Source of the DNA: an uncultured bacterium | Lineage (GTDB): Bacteria > Actinomycetota > Coriobacteriia > Coriobacteriales > Coriobacteriaceae | Direction of reading: 5' to 3' | Assembly: GCA_905214465.1 (NCBI GenBank) | Contig: CAJMMD010000018.1 | Span: 1 to 50,017, forward strand | DNA length: 50,017 nucleotides | Shown: piece after piece, positions 47,099-50,017 of the stretch | Layout of the letters: each line of letters starts with the position of its first letter | How positions within the stretch are numbered: position 1 is the first letter of the stretch | The notes under the pieces: model-generated | What the model saw: only the letters and a program-made list of their open reading frames with translations | Told to the model about the DNA's origin: nothing | The model's database searches: none | Program-made: the position numbers and the translations under genes

Positions 47099-47575
47099 TC
47101 ACGACAGGTAAGAGCGAAGGATGGTGAGCCAGCGTGGGGTTTCGAGGTGGATGATATCGGTGGGAACTCCGGCGGGAGCGTGCCCACCAAAGAGCAGGCC
47201 CGCGTCTGCCGGGTTGATAAGACGCACGATCCATACGGCAACGACCAGCACACACAGAACAATAACCGCAATGTCGATGCCACGCTTTAGCTTGCTCGAT
47301 GCCACCTCCTCGCGCACGAACGCGAGCGCAAACGCAATCGGCACCACCCAAAACAGCGGATGGTAGGCAAAGGCCGCCGAAAAATCGAGGCGCAGCGCCG
47401 CCAGCCAGGCCCTCGTCATGCCACATCCCGGACAGGGAATGCCCGTCATCAGGCGAAACACGCAGCCGATATCGAGCAGGTAAAGTGCGAGCCAGGCGAC
47501 AAAGAGCGCGCCGATGCAAGAAAGGGCGCGGCGAATGAGCTCCGCCGCGCCCTTATGTCCCCGAGAGCTGTTCAC
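47099..47575 (-). CDS. DUF2752 membrane protein
   Basis: The preferred start is GTG at 47575, which lies 13 nt past the preceding stop; the ATG at 47635 would overlap the upstream gene. The product is about 158 aa. The family signature TGIPCPGCGMTRAWLAALRL is clear, with the CPxCGxTR motif in a loop between helices. Three or four membrane segments (CIGALFVAWLALYLLDIGC, PLFWVVPIAFALAFV, IAVIVLCVLVVAVWIV). Function unknown. It is downstream of a zinc-ribbon DUF4234 gene, a frequent neighbourhood for DUF2752. Confidence 0.85.
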   Translation of the reverse strand: MNSSRGHKGAAELIRRALSCIGALFVAWLALYLLDIGCVFRLMTGIPCPGCGMTRAWLAALRLDFSAAFAYHPLFWVVPIAFALAFVREEVASSKLKRGIDIAVIVLCVLVVAVWIVRLINPADAGLLFGGHAPAGVPTDIIHLETPRWLTILRSYLS

Positions 47576-47588
47576 GCCGCTCTTGTCG

Positions 47589-48254
47589 TTAGGCACGAGC
47601 GCCAAGACGGGCGTTGTAAGCCGTTGCCATGGCATTGGTGTTCTTGATGATGATGTTCATGGCAAAGATGGGGCCAAGGCCGCACAGCAGCGCGCCGACA
47701 ATCTGCCACATAAGAACGGTGGTGCCGTTCTCCTGGAACATCAGGCCATAGCGAGGGGCATTAGCCTGCAGGCGGTTACCAATCTTGTAGTACCAGTAGA
47801 GTCCGTAGAAGCCGCAGGTCACGAACGACAGCAAGATGAATGCTGCCAGACCCGGCGTGGAATCGCCGTCATCCTGGCACATGACATTGATGTCGCGGGC
47901 AAGGCAATAGAGGAAGTAATACGAATAGATGCCGCAGGTCACGATGGAAAGCAGGAGCCAACCGATCACGCCACGGTCGGTCTTAATCGGAGCATAGCCC
48001 ATCGGGGCAGGCGCAGGCTGCTGAGCATACTGCTGCTGGCCGGCGTACTGCTGCTGCCCGGTGTACTGCTGCTGAGGCTGGGGCTGAACTGCCTGAACCG
48101 GAGTGGGCTGAATCTGCGTGGGCTGCGGAGCAGGCTGGGGCTGAGGTGCGGGCTGCGGAGCAGGAGCAGCGGAAGCGGCACCGATGGCAGAACCGCAGAC
48201 AGGGCAGAATTTGGCATCATCCGAAATGGGAGAACCACAAGTGGGACAGAACAT
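47589..48254 (-). CDS. Zinc-ribbon membrane protein with DUF4234 domain
   Basis: The 221-aa protein begins MFCPTCGSPISDDAKFCPVC, a double CxxC zinc ribbon (residues 3-20). A Pro/Gln-rich linker with a tandem GQQQYAGQQQYAQQ repeat follows (about 25-85). The DUF4234 domain contains DRGVIGWLLLSIVTCGIYSY, then LLSFVTCGFYGLYWYYKIGN, with four helices. Such proteins are common in Coriobacteriia and Firmicutes. Function unknown. Overlaps in style with the larger zinc-ribbon gene upstream. Confidence 0.85.
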   Translation of the reverse strand: MFCPTCGSPISDDAKFCPVCGSAIGAASAAPAPQPAPQPQPAPQPTQIQPTPVQAVQPQPQQQYTGQQQYAGQQQYAQQPAPAPMGYAPIKTDRGVIGWLLLSIVTCGIYSYYFLYCLARDINVMCQDDGDSTPGLAAFILLSFVTCGFYGLYWYYKIGNRLQANAPRYGLMFQENGTTVLMWQIVGALLCGLGPIFAMNIIIKNTNAMATAYNARLGARA

Positions 48255-48405
48255 AAGCTTCTCCTTTTCCTAAGGCGTTGCACGCCTTCAAACCTTACAC
48301 GTCTATGTTCTCAACAATAGCCGCGACGTTGTTGCGCAACATTGACCAATTTCCGAGATTTTTTTCTGCAACCATTTTCCCAGGTATTTTCTTGCTTCCG
48401 CGGTA

Positions 48406-48442
48406 GAAAAAGGCGCCCCGGGCTCAGTTGCCCAGGGCGCCT
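48406..48442 (-). terminator. Intrinsic terminator of the zinc-ribbon/DUF4013 gene
   Basis: AGGCGCCC and GGGCGCCT (with inner GGGC/GCCC) pair, and the minus-strand trail is TTTTTCTACC. 8 nt past the stop. Confidence 0.85.
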
Positions 48443-48449
48443 CGACCGA

Positions 48450-49790
48450 CTATTCGGTTTGATTGTTTTCGGCAGCAGGACTATCGCCCGGCTCATCCGC
48501 CGGCGTGGCAACGGCATTCCAATCGGGTTCCGCAGGCGTCGCCTCGGGCGCCGGTGCGGGGGCAGGGACAGGTGCAGGCTCGGGTGCCGGGGCAGGCTCG
48601 GGTGCCGGGGCAGGCTCGGGTGCAGGTGCGGGTGCCGGGGCAGGTGCAGCTCCAGTGGCGGCCGTGGGATTGAACCCCGCAGGAGCAGGCTTCTTCTCAC
48701 CCGGGAGCACAAACGTCAGGACATCGTCAGTATCCTCATCGACCCACTCGCTGGCATGGCGCGCTGCCCAGTAACCAATGGCGCGATACTTGAGCATCGT
48801 GCCAAACACATTCAGGAACACGGTAACAAAGGCGACGATCATCAAGAACAGGATGAGCGTAATGCCGCCACCCTCAATGATTGCCTCAAGACCCGTGGGG
48901 CGATAGTAATAGCTATACATACCAAACGTAGCAATGGCGCCAAAGATGGCGGTGAAAATCCAGGTGATGATATTGGAAACAATGCCCGTCAAAAACTCGG
49001 GGAGAATCGATGCGCAGAACAACTTGCCCAGGTTGGCCTTATAGGACTTCCAAACCTTCTCGAGCGAAAATGCGCTTTCCACGCGGCCGGCGACTGCAAA
49101 GTGCATCACAGCGGCATCGCCAAACATCTTAAAGAAGATGCCCAGCACAAACGAGACGAACAGGGCAAAGACAAGCAGTCCCATCGAACCGATGAGGGCA
49201 CCCTCAAGACCGCTCGAACCATAGAAATAATATGAACCGACAGCACCGATTACGGCGCTCTCAAGCACCGAGAACACCACACCAATCACGGGAATAATGG
49301 CCACGAACTCGAGCACGCCTGTAATGACAGACGAGAAAATGCCCAGGCCAAACGAGGTCGAGCGCAGCAGCGGGCGCTCCATACCGTTATCGTCCTTGAG
49401 CGACAGGTCGCGGCCCCACTCGATAGCAAAGCCCGCGCCGCACACGCTTGCCACGTAAGCGAGCAAAAAGCCAATGGCCGCCGCGATGCCACCGATAACG
49501 GGGATAAACAGCACCAGCACCGACACGACGCAGATCAGCGCCGGCAAAAAGGCAATCTGACATACGCGAACCAGGGCACCGGGAACCTTAATCATGTCGT
49601 TGAAGGCCTGCGCCATGCAGCCCTTGGGCACGTTCATAGCCGGCTGGGGCGCAACGAACGGCTGCGGCTGGGGCTGGCCCTGCGGGACAGAACCGGCAGC
49701 GACATGGGGGGCCTCGGTATTAGGAGCACCGCACACGCCGCAGAACTTGTCGTTATCGCCCATGGGGGCGCCACACTGCGAACAGAACAT
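48450..49790 (-). CDS. Zinc-ribbon membrane protein with DUF4013 domain and Pro-Ala-Glu repeat tail
   Basis: The 446-aa protein is taken from MFCSQCGAPMGDNDKFCGVC at 49790; AAGGGATG lies upstream, and the longer frame has no site. An N-terminal double zinc ribbon (residues 3-20), a Pro/Gln linker, then a DUF4013-like membrane domain (about 70-355) of six or more helices: LPALICVVSVLVLFIPVIGG, GAGFAIEWGRDLSLKDDNGM, and MYSYYYRPTGLEAII. The C-terminal 80 residues are a repeat of APAPEPAPAPEP units, acidic and Pro-rich, perhaps spanning the wall or a flexible linker. Function unknown. Confidence 0.83.
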   Translation of the reverse strand: MFCSQCGAPMGDNDKFCGVCGAPNTEAPHVAAGSVPQGQPQPQPFVAPQPAMNVPKGCMAQAFNDMIKVPGALVRVCQIAFLPALICVVSVLVLFIPVIGGIAAAIGFLLAYVASVCGAGFAIEWGRDLSLKDDNGMERPLLRSTSFGLGIFSSVITGVLEFVAIIPVIGVVFSVLESAVIGAVGSYYFYGSSGLEGALIGSMGLLVFALFVSFVLGIFFKMFGDAAVMHFAVAGRVESAFSLEKVWKSYKANLGKLFCASILPEFLTGIVSNIITWIFTAIFGAIATFGMYSYYYRPTGLEAIIEGGGITLILFLMIVAFVTVFLNVFGTMLKYRAIGYWAARHASEWVDEDTDDVLTFVLPGEKKPAPAGFNPTAATGAAPAPAPAPAPEPAPAPEPAPAPEPAPVPAPAPAPEATPAEPDWNAVATPADEPGDSPAAENNQTE

Positions 49791-49934
49791 CGAAATCATC
49801 CCTTCGTATCTAGAGCGAATCACCTGGATCGCAAACGATGTCTTTAGCATCATTATCGCCCAATGTGGGGACAAATACCCCAAGATGGCCGATTTGCAAC
49901 GTAGGCCTTGATTATCAACTTTATCCGAACACCT

Positions 49935-49970
49935 CCCACATTCATCCGTACATGTGCGGATAAATGTGGG
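49935..49970. repeat. Hairpin upstream of the DUF4013 gene
   Basis: CCCACATTCATCCG (49935-49948) and CGGATAAATGTGGG (49957-49970) pair at 13 of 14 positions around GTACATGTG-like loop sequence. A second perfect hairpin, GGGCCGG/CCGGCCC, lies at 49986-50004. They may terminate an upstream gene outside the window. Confidence 0.6.
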
Positions 49971-50017
49971 AACCCGATACCCTGAGGGCCGGATCGGCCG
50001 GCCCCGGGAGATCGGAG

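Noticed and set aside
48540..48660. Tandem DNA repeat as a mobile or regulatory satellite
   Set aside because: It encodes the APAPEP tail of the DUF4013 protein in frame, so it is a protein repeat.
1..50017. CRISPR array
   Set aside because: No set of regularly spaced direct repeats of 24-40 bp; the repeats found are hairpins, att-like copies or in-frame codon repeats.

Overview
The window looks like a chromosomal segment of a high-GC, Gram-positive gut actinobacterium of the class Coriobacteriia, most likely Collinsella or a close relative. That placement is inferred from overall GC, AGGAG-type ribosome binding sites, a ClpC with an N-terminal repeat domain, a Veg-ispE pair, and ECF-type transport. 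No rRNA or other decisive marker is present. Between about 6.8 and 40 kb almost every housekeeping gene lies on the minus strand, with only one tRNA on plus.

Left arm (1-6.7 kb) is an accessory, mosaic region. It starts with a truncated radical SAM gene followed by a small RiPP-like precursor (1118-1300), then a GC-rich hypothetical gene. After these comes a clearly AT-richer block (about 2.87-6.63 kb) with a DUF1648/SdpI-like membrane protein divergent from a translationally coupled three-gene operon. The operon encodes a 241-aa precursor-like protein whose residues 106-144 carry 13 Asn, every one at an even position and mostly spaced N-x5-N, then a radical SAM enzyme, then a PrmC/HemK-like amide N-methyltransferase (NPPL and GGPDGL motifs). 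This is the logic of polytheonamide/aeronamide-type proteusins: D-residue epimerisation plus Asn side-chain N-methylation, giving a beta-helix with stacked Asn. The putative core here is internal, with a 97-residue follower, which is unusual. It is the best candidate for an undescribed system in the window.

Core (6.8-40 kb): pepD; a PIN/RelB toxin-antitoxin pair with a palindromic operator; clpC; a DUF2798 membrane protein; a ThrE-type exporter; lysS fused to a tRNA-binding domain; greA; tatA; tRNA-Pro; veg-ispE; rdgB-dtd; rph; murI; a HAD phosphatase; a MurE-type ligase; asnB; tRNA-Val with duplicated 3'-end scars and a MITE-like element beside it; the arginine operon argCJBD; two FMN-split-barrel paralogs; an FMN riboswitch controlling ribU-ecfA(A fused)-ecfT; and groES-groEL.

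Right arm (40-50 kb): a small His/Cys-motif membrane protein next to an internally deleted metal-binding lipoprotein pseudogene, an LTA-synthase-like sulfatase, divergent amidohydrolase and M20 peptidase genes, and a cluster of zinc-ribbon/DUF4234, DUF2752 and zinc-ribbon/DUF4013 membrane proteins. Non-coding DNA is rich in hairpins. Several sit exactly over stop codons and share a GGGxCAGGTT-like loop, resembling REP elements of RAYT transposases. A 144-bp near-palindrome follows groEL.
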